DNA of 64,000 bases from an uncultured Gemmatimonadota bacterium (GTDB taxonomy: Bacteria > Gemmatimonadota > Gemmatimonadetes > Palauibacterales > Palauibacteraceae), in NCBI GenBank assembly GCA_913043255.1, contig CAJWLK010000007.1:1-64000 (forward strand), in the 5' to 3' direction. Both the position numbers and the translations under genes were made by a program. The notes under the pieces are model-generated. The model saw nothing but the letters and a program-made list of their open reading frames with translations, was not told the DNA's origin and searched no databases. Below, piece after piece: positions 36,201 through 44,290 of this stretch. The stretch's first letter is position 1. The number at the start of each line of letters is the position of its first letter.

Positions 36201-36295
36201 CGATCTGAGCCGTTTTTAGTCTTCCCGTGCAATTCTTTCTCGGCTGGCAAACTTGAAGCGTTGCCTCGAGACGGGGGCCTCTCGTGAGCGCTCAT
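33236..36295 (-). CDS. Molybdopterin oxidoreductase catalytic subunit, no Tat signal
   Basis: This 1019-residue protein of the DMSO-reductase superfamily binds bis-MGD and one N-terminal [4Fe-4S] cluster through C105, C108, C112 and C142 (CFNCESACG to GRNCAKGP). The probable molybdenum ligand is C233 in SHTNICSSAARAG. A long charged N-terminus (about 98 residues) has no twin-arginine or other signal, so the active site faces the cytoplasm. The C-terminal domain has the usual MGD-binding motifs (NPLWLNTRDAERMGLKNGD). It is translated from an ATGA overlap with the FeS-NrfD fusion gene. The substrate is unknown; cytoplasmic sulfite oxidation (SoeA-like) or polysulfide, thiosulfate or arsenic chemistry are possibilities only. 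Confidence 0.9.
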   Translation of the reverse strand: MSAHERPPSRGNASSLPAEKELHGKTKNGSDRYKDDVPALERLEERVSAAREQTESRGETFYPGPSRTHLAAFPPRERWDHWVELDSKAWPDRKERQYMLVPTTCFNCESACGLLAYVDRDTLEVRKFEGNPEHPGSRGRNCAKGPATLNQVEDPDRVLYPLKRAGERGEGKWVRVSWEEVLDDISLRIRTALEEGRNREIMYHVGRPGEDGFTERLIAAWGVDGHNSHTNICSSAARAGYQFWLGMDRPSPDHAHADVILLISSHLEAGHYFNPHAQRVIEGVKKGAKLIVFDTRLSNTATHADHWLPTQPGSEAAVLLAIANYLIQSDSYDSEFVRRWFNWEQYLSAEKPELPRSFEAFETVLKELYVECTFEWAEEESGVDAEQLREVAELVATAGSKLSTHNWRSAASGNEGGWQVARALFFLNALTGSVATPGGTYPSAWNKFVPKPIRLPRHPEHWNDLTWPEEYPLTMYEVSFLLPHLLKEGRGKLDVYFTRVYNPVWTNPDGFTWIEALTDEDKIGLHVALTPTWNESAYFADYVLPMGHGPERHDIHSYETHDGQWIGFRQPVLRTARQRLGEQVADTRHTNPGEVWEENEFWLELSWRIDPDGSLGIRPFVESETNPGERMTVDEYYEWMFDNSIPGLPETASEHDLTPIEYMRKFGAFEVDRDIGPLYETEVGEEELNDIAEDEFGRVYTRAPKPSLPNLAPTGAPDSDDEGRRPVGVRMDEKILKGFPTPSGKLEFYSPTLVRWGWPEYALPTYIRSHVHPKVMDPDQMCLISTFRLPVQIHTRSANSKWLDEIAHTNPLWLNTRDAERMGLKNGDLVRVETEVGYFVVKAWVTEGIKPGVVACSHHMGRWKLSDGLAHGSEVGVGERAEQMGQRQLMATVGIDHKKDQWKLRQKRGASAYETDDPDTSRIWWTDVGVHQNLTFPVHPDPISGMHCWHQAVRVKKASSRDRYGDIYVDTEKSHEVYRSWLRKSRGAVDHSPDGTRRPHWLIRPLKPTGDAYKLPSQS

Positions 36296-37851
36296 GCGAG
36301 CGGCACCGACTGGCCTGCCTGAACGTATGCGTGCTCGTGGGCGAACAAACCGAGCAGCACGGTTCCTGCAATAATGGGATCAAGCCATGGGCCTACTATT
36401 CCAAGTATACAAATCATCACTGTGGTCACCATGCTCAAAACACCAACCCAAAACCACGGTGCGAAGCGACCCGCTACCATCTGACGTGTAGCAAGCTTAG
36501 CGTGCGCCGTCGCATGGGTAAGCGTTACCTCTCCCAATACAAGCAGCATGTGGACTGCAGCCGTGACCCAAACAAGCGACCTGACGTGGCCACTCTCCAC
36601 GCCTCCCGCAGGAGAGATGAGAAGAAGGATGGCACCTCCAGCGAGCAACGCTTGTACCAAAAGGTGTGGAGGTAGGAGAGGGCTTTGCCATAGGTCACGT
36701 GCCTTGGCCTGAGCGAATAAATACGCCGTATAAATCGCAGTGAAAGCAGCTAGGGGTGCTGTCACCCACGCTAACCATCGCGTGGCCGAGACCCCTTGTA
36801 GTCCTCCCACCAAACCGGCCACGGCATGGGCCAGAAGAGCCAACCCATAGGCAGCAATCACGAAGGCCCCTTTAACTAACCAACTCTTAAAGTGTGCATG
36901 GGTAAAGATAAAGTAGAATCTCTTGGGGTGTTCTAGGTCCCATATTAAGAGTGCCCCCGTAATCGCCAATCCACCCAAAGCCAGCAAAGGCGCACCTCCC
37001 AACCAAACCGAACTCTGCCAAGACAGTACTCCGAGTAGGCAGAGTAGGAGTGCAGCCAAGTACACACCCGCACCAATCCCCTTAGTCAGCGTATAAAGGC
37101 TGACGCGCCAATCCCACGGAGCTCGGTGCGAGACGTCGTACGACAGAACAGCTGCGGCCGAAGAATTTCCGCCAGCAGCACGACTCCGGCCACCGCCAGG
37201 GTACCCCGCTCCAACCTCCGCTGCTCCACTTGGTTGTTCGCTCCACATGAAAAGACCACCGTCGGGACGTACTGCAGCCAGTGGATCAAGCGTTGCCTGA
37301 TGAGCACCAGAATAAAAGAGCTTCGGGTACGTTCCTTTCTCCGGACGGCGAACGCTGACCGGTTCACGACCAACGATCTGAGACACCTTCGATGTCGGAT
37401 CCTCAAGGTCGCCGATCAGGATCGCTTCTGTAGGACATACCGTCACGCACGCCGGCTCCAGGCCTACGTCAATTCGGTGTGCACAAAAATTGCACTTCTC
37501 GGCTGAGTGATCATCAGGATTGATAAAGATGGCATCGTAGGGGCAGGCAGCTATACAAGCTTTGCAGCCGATGCAGATTGACTTATCAAAATCGACGATC
37601 CCGTCAGGGCGGCGAAACATGGCACCCGTGGGGCATGCGGTGGTACACGGCGCGTCATCACACTGGTTGCAGCGCGTTACCTGAAACGCTCGGCGCGTAG
37701 CAGGGAATGTGCCAACGTCTGCATACTTCACGTAGGTCCTAGTAACTCCCAGGGGCACTTCATTTTCCGACTTACATGCGGTGGTACACGCATGGCACCC
37801 GATGCATCGAGTGTGGTCGATCACCTTCGCCCAACGAGTTTGTTCGCTCAC
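36292..37851 (-). CDS. Four-cluster ferredoxin fused to an NrfD-type membrane anchor
   Basis: This 519-residue protein is a fusion of two subunits usually encoded separately. Residues 1-150 carry sixteen cysteines in four [4Fe-4S] motifs (CIGCHACTTAC, CNQCDDAPCTTACP, CIGCKACIAACP, CNFCAHRIDVGLEPACVTVCP). Residues about 240-519 form eight or nine membrane helices of the NrfD/DmsC/PsrC kind, with DLEHPKRFYFIFTHAHFKSWL. A Gly/Ser/Ala-rich linker (about 195-240) joins them. It would pass electrons between the molybdenum subunit and quinone. The start is a GTG. It is the first gene of the operon; a TATACT box lies upstream without a clear -35. Confidence 0.92.
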   Translation of the reverse strand: MSEQTRWAKVIDHTRCIGCHACTTACKSENEVPLGVTRTYVKYADVGTFPATRRAFQVTRCNQCDDAPCTTACPTGAMFRRPDGIVDFDKSICIGCKACIAACPYDAIFINPDDHSAEKCNFCAHRIDVGLEPACVTVCPTEAILIGDLEDPTSKVSQIVGREPVSVRRPEKGTYPKLFYSGAHQATLDPLAAVRPDGGLFMWSEQPSGAAEVGAGYPGGGRSRAAGGNSSAAAVLSYDVSHRAPWDWRVSLYTLTKGIGAGVYLAALLLCLLGVLSWQSSVWLGGAPLLALGGLAITGALLIWDLEHPKRFYFIFTHAHFKSWLVKGAFVIAAYGLALLAHAVAGLVGGLQGVSATRWLAWVTAPLAAFTAIYTAYLFAQAKARDLWQSPLLPPHLLVQALLAGGAILLLISPAGGVESGHVRSLVWVTAAVHMLLVLGEVTLTHATAHAKLATRQMVAGRFAPWFWVGVLSMVTTVMICILGIVGPWLDPIIAGTVLLGLFAHEHAYVQAGQSVPLA

Positions 37852-37921
37852 TATCTTCAGGCATCCTAGTATAAAGTTTCAGTTCTATGGTTGGATCACC
37901 GGCACTTAACTACACCAGTCA

Positions 37922-37955
37922 GTGAGAGTCGGGCAACCCTCTCACCTTTGCAAAG
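37922..37955. repeat. Inverted repeats in the divergent region before the molybdoenzyme operon
   Basis: GTGAGAG (37922-37928) pairs with CTCTCAC (37939-37945) over a 10-base gap, and the perfect palindrome CTTTGCAAAG follows at 37946-37955. They lie about 70-105 bases upstream of the FeS-NrfD gene. A minus-strand 21-codon frame (37919-37984, MADLLELECYFAKV...) overlaps them without a ribosome-binding site. A regulator site is possible but not shown. Confidence 0.35.
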
Positions 37956-38108
37956 TAACACTCAAGTTCAAGTAGATCCGCCATCGTAACGATTGTCTAG
38001 CTGTTTAGGCACACAACTGTCTGGCTTTGGCCCTTGCGGATAGCCAGTTAGAGCGGGACGATTTTGTTATCATTTGAAACCCGACCTGAACGACAAGGAG
38101 CACAGTGA

Positions 38109-39479
38109 ATGCCGTTCGAAACGATAGATCCTGCAACCGAAGAAAAGCTGACAGAATTTGAAGCGCTGGATGGTACCGATATCGAAAACGTGCTCAACCG
38201 CGCACAGGCAGGTTTCGAAACGTGGCGTCATCTTTCAATGGAGGAACGAGCTGACCGGCTCTTGCAACTCGCCACTCTGATCGAGAACGGAAAGCATGCA
38301 TTTGCGAAACTCATGACTCGGGAGATGGGAAAACCGATCGCCAGTGCGGTGGCCGAGGCTGAGAAATGTGCTTGGGTATGTCGCTTCTACGCTGAAGAAG
38401 GAGCCGCTCATCTTGAGCCGCAGGAGTTTGACTCAAATGGCTCGAAATGCTGGGTCGAATATCAACCTCTTGGGGCGATATTGGCCATCATGCCCTGGAA
38501 CTTCCCGTTCTGGCAAGTGATTCGGTGCGCAGCCCCAGCACTACTGGCAGGAAACGTAATCCTCCTCAAGCACGCACCCAATGTCCCACAGTGTGCAGTA
38601 GCAATTGAAGGTTTATTCGCACGAGCCGGATTTCCAGAAGGAACCTTTCAAAACGTATTCGCAGAGATCGAAGACATCCCTCAAATCCTCGACGACCCCA
38701 TCGTACAAGGGGTTTCACTCACCGGGTCAGTCAGGGCAGGCTCAGCTGTTGCTGCAGAAGCAGCACGCCGGATCAAAACGACCGTACTTGAGCTAGGTGG
38801 CAGCGATCCCTTCATTGTCATGGAAAGCGCCAATCTCGAGGCCGCTGTGAGTACGGCAGTTGATGCCCGGATGTGGAACAACGGGCAGTCATGCATTGCG
38901 GCCAAACGGCTGATAGTGGAAGAGTCAATTGCAGATGAGTTTGAAACCCGGCTGGTTGAGAAAGTGACCGCACTTCGAGTTGGAGATCCTGCAGACCCTG
39001 ACGTACAGATCGGTCCTTTGGCTCGGCGCGATCTCCGAGATCATCTGGCAGAGCAAGTGGAGAGATCCATTAAGGCCGGGGCACGTATTGCAGTCGGTGG
39101 TAAGATCCCTGACCGAAAAGGATGGTACTATCAACCTACGGTCCTGACTGACATCCCAGACGACTGTCCGGCGAGTCACGATGAACTTTTTGGTCCAGTC
39201 GCGACGGTCTTTCGCGTTCAGAACCTCGACGAAGCCATTGAACTCGGAAACGCGACCGAGTACGGCTTGTCTGCGGCGATCTGGACGAACATCGAAAAAG
39301 AACGGGAGCAAGCAGTTAAAAACCTCATCGCCGGAGGAGTATTTATTAATGGGATGTCCGCCTCCGACCCACGAATTCCGTTTGGCGGCGTCAAAAAATC
39401 AGGTTATGGACGTGAACTCGGGCCTCATGCTCTCAGGGAATTCGTGAACGTCAAGACAGTGTGGTTGGGACACGATTAA
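38109..39479 (+). CDS. NAD(P)-dependent succinate-semialdehyde-type dehydrogenase
   Basis: This 456-residue enzyme is of the short GabD1/Sad group, which lacks the first 25-30 residues of longer ALDHs. The catalytic Cys is in WNNGQSCIAAKR and the Glu in TVLELGGSDPFIV; the substrate-side motif IMPWNFPFWQVIRCAAPAL is typical. It probably oxidises succinate semialdehyde or a similar short aldehyde. AAGGAG lies 8 bases before the ATG. It is divergent from the molybdoenzyme operon (257 bases apart) and not linked to a GABA transaminase gene here. The second ALDH of the window (26862) belongs to a different group. Confidence 0.9.
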   Translation: MPFETIDPATEEKLTEFEALDGTDIENVLNRAQAGFETWRHLSMEERADRLLQLATLIENGKHAFAKLMTREMGKPIASAVAEAEKCAWVCRFYAEEGAAHLEPQEFDSNGSKCWVEYQPLGAILAIMPWNFPFWQVIRCAAPALLAGNVILLKHAPNVPQCAVAIEGLFARAGFPEGTFQNVFAEIEDIPQILDDPIVQGVSLTGSVRAGSAVAAEAARRIKTTVLELGGSDPFIVMESANLEAAVSTAVDARMWNNGQSCIAAKRLIVEESIADEFETRLVEKVTALRVGDPADPDVQIGPLARRDLRDHLAEQVERSIKAGARIAVGGKIPDRKGWYYQPTVLTDIPDDCPASHDELFGPVATVFRVQNLDEAIELGNATEYGLSAAIWTNIEKEREQAVKNLIAGGVFINGMSASDPRIPFGGVKKSGYGRELGPHALREFVNVKTVWLGHD

Positions 39480-39680
39480 TGCCATGGTCAAAACGACTGA
39501 CAAGGTCTGCGACTGTAGTTGGCAGCCTCTTCTTTTATAGGTGTTAACGCCACCGCATACCTGACGAACATAAGTGCACTTGCTTCGAGAGGCGCCGGCA
39601 TGGCGCGTTGTTACCGTGCATACTACGACACGCTTTGGTCGATGATGCTGAACGAGCCACACATCGCAAACGTATGAAGG

Positions 39681-42600
39681 CTACCCTGCCAGATCCCCTC
39701 CCGACCAACCGAGGTCCACATCTGCCGACCGTCGTCGCCCTACAAACGCCTTCACTTTTTGTGACGCTAGGTAGTTCATCATACCCAACGCTGGAACGGC
39801 CAACATGAGGATCGGGGTCGCAACAAGAATCCCAAATCCGAGGCTCACCGCCATGGGGACAAGAAACTGCGCCTGAATGCTCTGTTCAATTATAATTGGA
39901 AATACTCCAAGAAACGTAGTTATAGAGGTCAATAAAATTGGACGGAATCGCAATTTGGCACCCTCCACAAGTGCCTCGTTCATAGGTAAGCCGGAGCGGT
40001 GACGTTCGTTTACGAAATCAATAAGCACAAGAGAGTCATTCACAACGACACCCGATAAACCAACCATTCCAAACATTGACAGCATCCCAAGATCAAGTCC
40101 CATGACTAGGTGTCCCAATGCCGCCCCAATAAATCCAAGTGGGATCGTGGCCATGATAATCAGCGGCTGCACATAAGAGCGAAATGGGATCGCTAACAAC
40201 GCATAGATGACCAACAGAGCCATACCAAAACCTCGGGCGAGGCCACCTAACGCAATCGTCTGCTCTCGCTGCTCACCACCAAACGTATATCTGAGACCTG
40301 GAAACCGTCCCTCAAGATCGGGCAGGATTTCATCAATAACCTTTGTATTGACCTCTTGTCCGGTGATAACGGCCCGGTTCACATCGGCAGTAACCGTAGC
40401 GATACGTCGCCCCCCGATCCGGCTTATCGTGGTCGAGCCGATGCCAAAAGAAATGTCGGCAACCTTGGAAAGGGGCACCTCACCTCCACCGGCCGCCCGA
40501 ATCTTATAATCCTGTAAATCCGAAAGTGCGTTGCGTTCTGCCGCGGGCAAACGAACATACACGCGAACCTCATCACGACCGCGTTGCAGTCGCATAGCCT
40601 CATTACCGAAAAAGGCACCTCGAACTTGTCGTGCCAAGTCATCAAGCGTAATCCCGAGGGAACGAGCTGCCGGCTTCAGCCTAAGCTCTAATTCACGCTT
40701 CCCTTCCCCTTGATCGTCACGCACATCAATCACACCCGCAACACGAGTTAGCCGGTCTTTCAGGGCGGGAATTGCCGCGTTCAGGCTCGCCGTATCAGGA
40801 TGGGAAAGCTCGACCTGAACTGGCGCACCCAACTCAATCAGTTGCGAGGAGAAGGTTAGCGTTCGGGCTCCCGTTACCACACCAACACTGTCACGCCAAG
40901 CTCGTTCCAGTTCTACAGCGGCGAGATCGCGCACTTCCGGGTCGGCAAGTCGGAAAGAAATTTCGGCGATGTTTGACCGAACAAAAGTCACGTTTGCAGA
41001 GATGCCTGGACCTCCAGTTGCTGAAGGGCGGTCGCCCACGCTTGAGAAAACAGCTTCAATTAGCGGTGGATGGTCATCGGGGAGAGTCTTTTGAAGCACC
41101 TCCGCAGCAGCGTATCCCTTTCGCTGGATGTGATCCGCCACTTCTTGAGTTCGTTCACTCGTCGTACCCTCCGGCATCTCGACATAAGCGATTACTTCTG
41201 CGCCTTCGATAGCTGGGAGCAGGCTGAAGCGAATGTACCGTCCTGCAATCAAGCCACTCACCAATAGAAGCACCGACACCGCCCCTACTAAAACCAAACC
41301 CCAACGCCGCACCGCAAATTTCACTCCGCGATCAAGCGGTCCATCAATGAAACCTTGTAACCAGCTTTGAACGAAATCTTGAAGTCGATAAATAGGGGCA
41401 AAAATTCTTGTTTTTTTCTGCTCTCCTGGCGCTGGGAGGTGAGACAGGTGGAACGGCAGGATGAATAGAGCTTCAACAAGTGATAGCAATAATACAGAAA
41501 TCACGATGATCGGAATCACATTCAAAAACTTTCCGATGCTGCCTGGTATGAAAAGAAGTGGAGTGAATGCCGCCACGGTTGTGAAAACCGCGAAGGTCAC
41601 GGGAACTGATACACGCAGCGTTCCTTTTACGGCGGACTGATGAGCGGATGTCCCCTTTTGACGTTCAGCAAAGATGTTTTCACCCACTACAATCGCGTCA
41701 TCTACCACGATCCCGATCGCCAAAATGAACCCGAATAGAGACATCATATTGATGGAAACACCCACAACTGTCATAACTGCAAATACGCCGGCAAACGACA
41801 GGAAGATTCCGATTGCGGTCCAAAAAGCGAGCCTGAGATTAAGGAAGAGCGCAAGTGCAACGAGCACTAAAAGCAGGCCCAGCCGACCATTCTTTACCAA
41901 CAGGGAGAGCCGACTCTGGAGATATTCCCCTTCATTCTCCCAAACTTGATACTCGACCCCACGAGGCAGGGTGAGTTCAAGTTCCTCGTCCAGATAGCGT
42001 TCGACCGCAGCCACGATATCCAGAACACGTTCATCTCCCGTTCGAAACACCTGAACGAACGCGGTTCGCTGACCATTGAACGCCGTGATCAGATCTGTAT
42101 CCTCAAAGTCATCACGAATTGTCGCCAGATCGGCGAGGCGAAGAATGGATCCGTCTGGATTCGCACGCACGATGATCTCACCAAAGTCATCCCGCGTGTA
42201 ATTCTGGCCCTGTACGCGGACTAGAATTTCCTCCCGGTTGGTTTCGACAGTTCCACCGGGCAGGTCCATACTACCACGTCGAACGGCCGTCGTGATTTCA
42301 TCCAATGTGAGGCGATACGCTCGAAGGGCTGCTTTTGAAACCTCAATTGAAATTTCATAATTCCGGACACCATTCACTTGTACCAATGAAATTTCCGGGA
42401 GCGTCGTAAGGTCGTCTTTAACGCGGTTTGCAATCTCCTTTAGAGTACGTTCAGCGACGTCTCCGAAGATCGCGATTTCAATGCCCCGACTCTGGGCTGT
42501 AAGAGCTATTACCTCAGGCTCCTCGGCATCAACGGGGAAGCTGTTTATCCGGTCAATCTCAGACTTGATTTCATCAAGTGCACGCGCGGCGTCGGTCCCA

Positions 42601-42893
42601 AGTGCCAACTCAACTAGGACTACTCCAACGTTTTCGGAGGCAGACGCCGTAACTCGCCGCACCCCGTTGATACCTTCGATGCGATCCTCAACTCGCTGAA
42701 CGATCGCCTGCTCAACTTCTTCTGGAGACGCTCCCGGGTATTCGACTCGGACCTGGATCGTATCCAGGGAAAACTCGGGGAAAACTTCTTGTCGGATGTT
42801 CAAGAGACTGAGAAGCCCTGCAGTCACGATAAACAACATGAGCAGGTTCGCGGCCACGCCGTTCTTTGCCATCCACGTGATAGCCCGCTTCAT
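39681..42893 (-). CDS. RND efflux pump inner-membrane transporter
   Basis: This 1070-residue, 12-helix proton-driven exporter of the AcrB/HAE-1 type has two large periplasmic loops. The N-terminus (NGVAANLLMLFIVTAGLLSL), the substrate-domain motif YPGASPEEVEQAIVQRVED and the TM4 proton-relay pair in ILAIGIVVDDAIVVGENI are intact; the second half has MFGMVGLSGVVVNDSLVLIDF. It overlaps the MFP adaptor gene by ATGA. The substrate is unknown. The last 20 residues are Asp/Gly-rich. It is the final gene of the TetR-OMP-MFP-RND operon. Confidence 0.95.
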   Translation of the reverse strand: MKRAITWMAKNGVAANLLMLFIVTAGLLSLLNIRQEVFPEFSLDTIQVRVEYPGASPEEVEQAIVQRVEDRIEGINGVRRVTASASENVGVVLVELALGTDAARALDEIKSEIDRINSFPVDAEEPEVIALTAQSRGIEIAIFGDVAERTLKEIANRVKDDLTTLPEISLVQVNGVRNYEISIEVSKAALRAYRLTLDEITTAVRRGSMDLPGGTVETNREEILVRVQGQNYTRDDFGEIIVRANPDGSILRLADLATIRDDFEDTDLITAFNGQRTAFVQVFRTGDERVLDIVAAVERYLDEELELTLPRGVEYQVWENEGEYLQSRLSLLVKNGRLGLLLVLVALALFLNLRLAFWTAIGIFLSFAGVFAVMTVVGVSINMMSLFGFILAIGIVVDDAIVVGENIFAERQKGTSAHQSAVKGTLRVSVPVTFAVFTTVAAFTPLLFIPGSIGKFLNVIPIIVISVLLLSLVEALFILPFHLSHLPAPGEQKKTRIFAPIYRLQDFVQSWLQGFIDGPLDRGVKFAVRRWGLVLVGAVSVLLLVSGLIAGRYIRFSLLPAIEGAEVIAYVEMPEGTTSERTQEVADHIQRKGYAAAEVLQKTLPDDHPPLIEAVFSSVGDRPSATGGPGISANVTFVRSNIAEISFRLADPEVRDLAAVELERAWRDSVGVVTGARTLTFSSQLIELGAPVQVELSHPDTASLNAAIPALKDRLTRVAGVIDVRDDQGEGKRELELRLKPAARSLGITLDDLARQVRGAFFGNEAMRLQRGRDEVRVYVRLPAAERNALSDLQDYKIRAAGGGEVPLSKVADISFGIGSTTISRIGGRRIATVTADVNRAVITGQEVNTKVIDEILPDLEGRFPGLRYTFGGEQREQTIALGGLARGFGMALLVIYALLAIPFRSYVQPLIIMATIPLGFIGAALGHLVMGLDLGMLSMFGMVGLSGVVVNDSLVLIDFVNERHRSGLPMNEALVEGAKLRFRPILLTSITTFLGVFPIIIEQSIQAQFLVPMAVSLGFGILVATPILMLAVPALGMMNYLASQKVKAFVGRRRSADVDLGWSGGDLAG

Positions 42894-44290
42894 CGCCGGT
42901 CATCTTCCACTGCGTGAGATTCCGTAACGTCGTCTACAGTTTCCGAATCTCCATTCCCTGGAGTGGCACCTTGAACCATGACATTGGGCGTCATTTCCAG
43001 CGGTTGCGCGACTTGAACCGTCATACCGTCTGTCACAAACGGAAGCGCTGTCACGATCACTGGCGTACCTGCGTTCAAAGCCCCCAGTACGATGGCTTCC
43101 TCTTCGATTTCCTGGACGAACTCGACCTCTTTCATTACAAGAATCGTATCTGACTCAACCGTCCAAACCATTCCATCGTCATGTAGTGCTTCAGCCGGTA
43201 CGATAGCGAACCGATCAAAAGTTGTTCCTTCAATGTCGGCGGTCGCATAACTCCCGATTAGTAATGGTGGTCTCTCGGGTTGGGCTTGGGTCGGTTCAAA
43301 TGGGCGAGGCACACGGACCACGACGTCTACGGTACGGGTCTGTTCGTCGAGCGCAGATTCTGCTCGATCAACATAGCCCGTCCACGCATATTCATCCCCT
43401 CCATATTCCGATCTAATCTCGACCGGAATTCGTGTCGCCTCTTCACCAGGTTGCGCCTGCCACAGATTCGAAATCAGTGCAGCGTTATTATCACTAAGAG
43501 GAACGACGATCTCCACCTCACCCGTACCATACATGCTTCCAATTGCCTGCCCGGGACTTACAAATTGACCGAGGTCAACAGTCTCATCACGGACGATGCC
43601 ATCAAATGGAGCGAGGATCCAAGTTCGTTCAAGTGCTAACCGCGCATCTTCAAGCCGGGCGTTCGCAGACCGAAGTGCGGCCTGGGCGGCCCGAAGTTGT
43701 GGTTCCCTAAGTAAAAGAGCACTCGCACTATCAAGATTAGGATCAAACCCCTCTCTACGAGCAAGCCTTTGATACTCGTCACGAGCAATCGCGACTTCTT
43801 CGTCCGCCGTGAGCACATCTACGCTTCGCTGGGCAACCTCAGCTGAAGCTGCTTCGACCGAGTTTTCATAATCGGCGGGATCCACTCTCAGAAGCGCTTG
43901 GCCCTCAGCGAAACGCCCACCAGACACGAACGCAGATGAGACCCATGTGACCCGTCCCCCTACTTGAGGAGCAATCGTGACTTCTGCACTGGGGCGTACG
44001 ATACCACTCCCTCGAACTCGAATTGCACCTTCCCCAATTCTAGTGGGCATAGTGGTCACTACCGGAATTTGGCGTGGAGGCTCAAACTCAACTGGTTGTG
44101 AACGAAACCCATATAAAATCAAGAAGGCTGCAACCCCAGTCATAAGCACCAAAAACACTTGTTGCCGCGGCTTCAGATTGAAGCGTCGCCTTCTACGGCC
44201 AACGTTTTCTAGATCGCTATGATCTACTTTCACTTGATGATCCCTCACCTTACTCTCCACCCGTCCTTCCTTAATATTTGGAACCGTCAT
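42890..44290 (-). CDS. RND efflux periplasmic adaptor (membrane fusion protein)
   Basis: This protein has 466 residues from the ATG at 44290, which has AGAGAG upstream and overlaps the outer-membrane gene by 20 bases. A cytoplasmic tail with RRRRRF precedes one membrane helix (about residues 48-66). Then come the lipoyl halves (SAEVTIAPQVGGRVTWVS; ILAPFDGIVRDETVDLGQFVSPG), an alpha-hairpin with ARDEYQRLARREG, and beta-barrel and membrane-proximal domains. It links the RND pump to the outer-membrane channel. The C-terminal tail is acidic. The neighbours make the assignment firm. Confidence 0.94.
   Translation of the reverse strand: MTVPNIKEGRVESKVRDHQVKVDHSDLENVGRRRRRFNLKPRQQVFLVLMTGVAAFLILYGFRSQPVEFEPPRQIPVVTTMPTRIGEGAIRVRGSGIVRPSAEVTIAPQVGGRVTWVSSAFVSGGRFAEGQALLRVDPADYENSVEAASAEVAQRSVDVLTADEEVAIARDEYQRLARREGFDPNLDSASALLLREPQLRAAQAALRSANARLEDARLALERTWILAPFDGIVRDETVDLGQFVSPGQAIGSMYGTGEVEIVVPLSDNNAALISNLWQAQPGEEATRIPVEIRSEYGGDEYAWTGYVDRAESALDEQTRTVDVVVRVPRPFEPTQAQPERPPLLIGSYATADIEGTTFDRFAIVPAEALHDDGMVWTVESDTILVMKEVEFVQEIEEEAIVLGALNAGTPVIVTALPFVTDGMTVQVAQPLEMTPNVMVQGATPGNGDSETVDDVTESHAVEDDRR

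Noticed and set aside
33236-36295. Twin-arginine signal on the molybdoenzyme catalytic subunit
   Set aside because: I looked through the first 100 residues; there is no S/T-R-R-x-F-L-K motif or following hydrophobic stretch.
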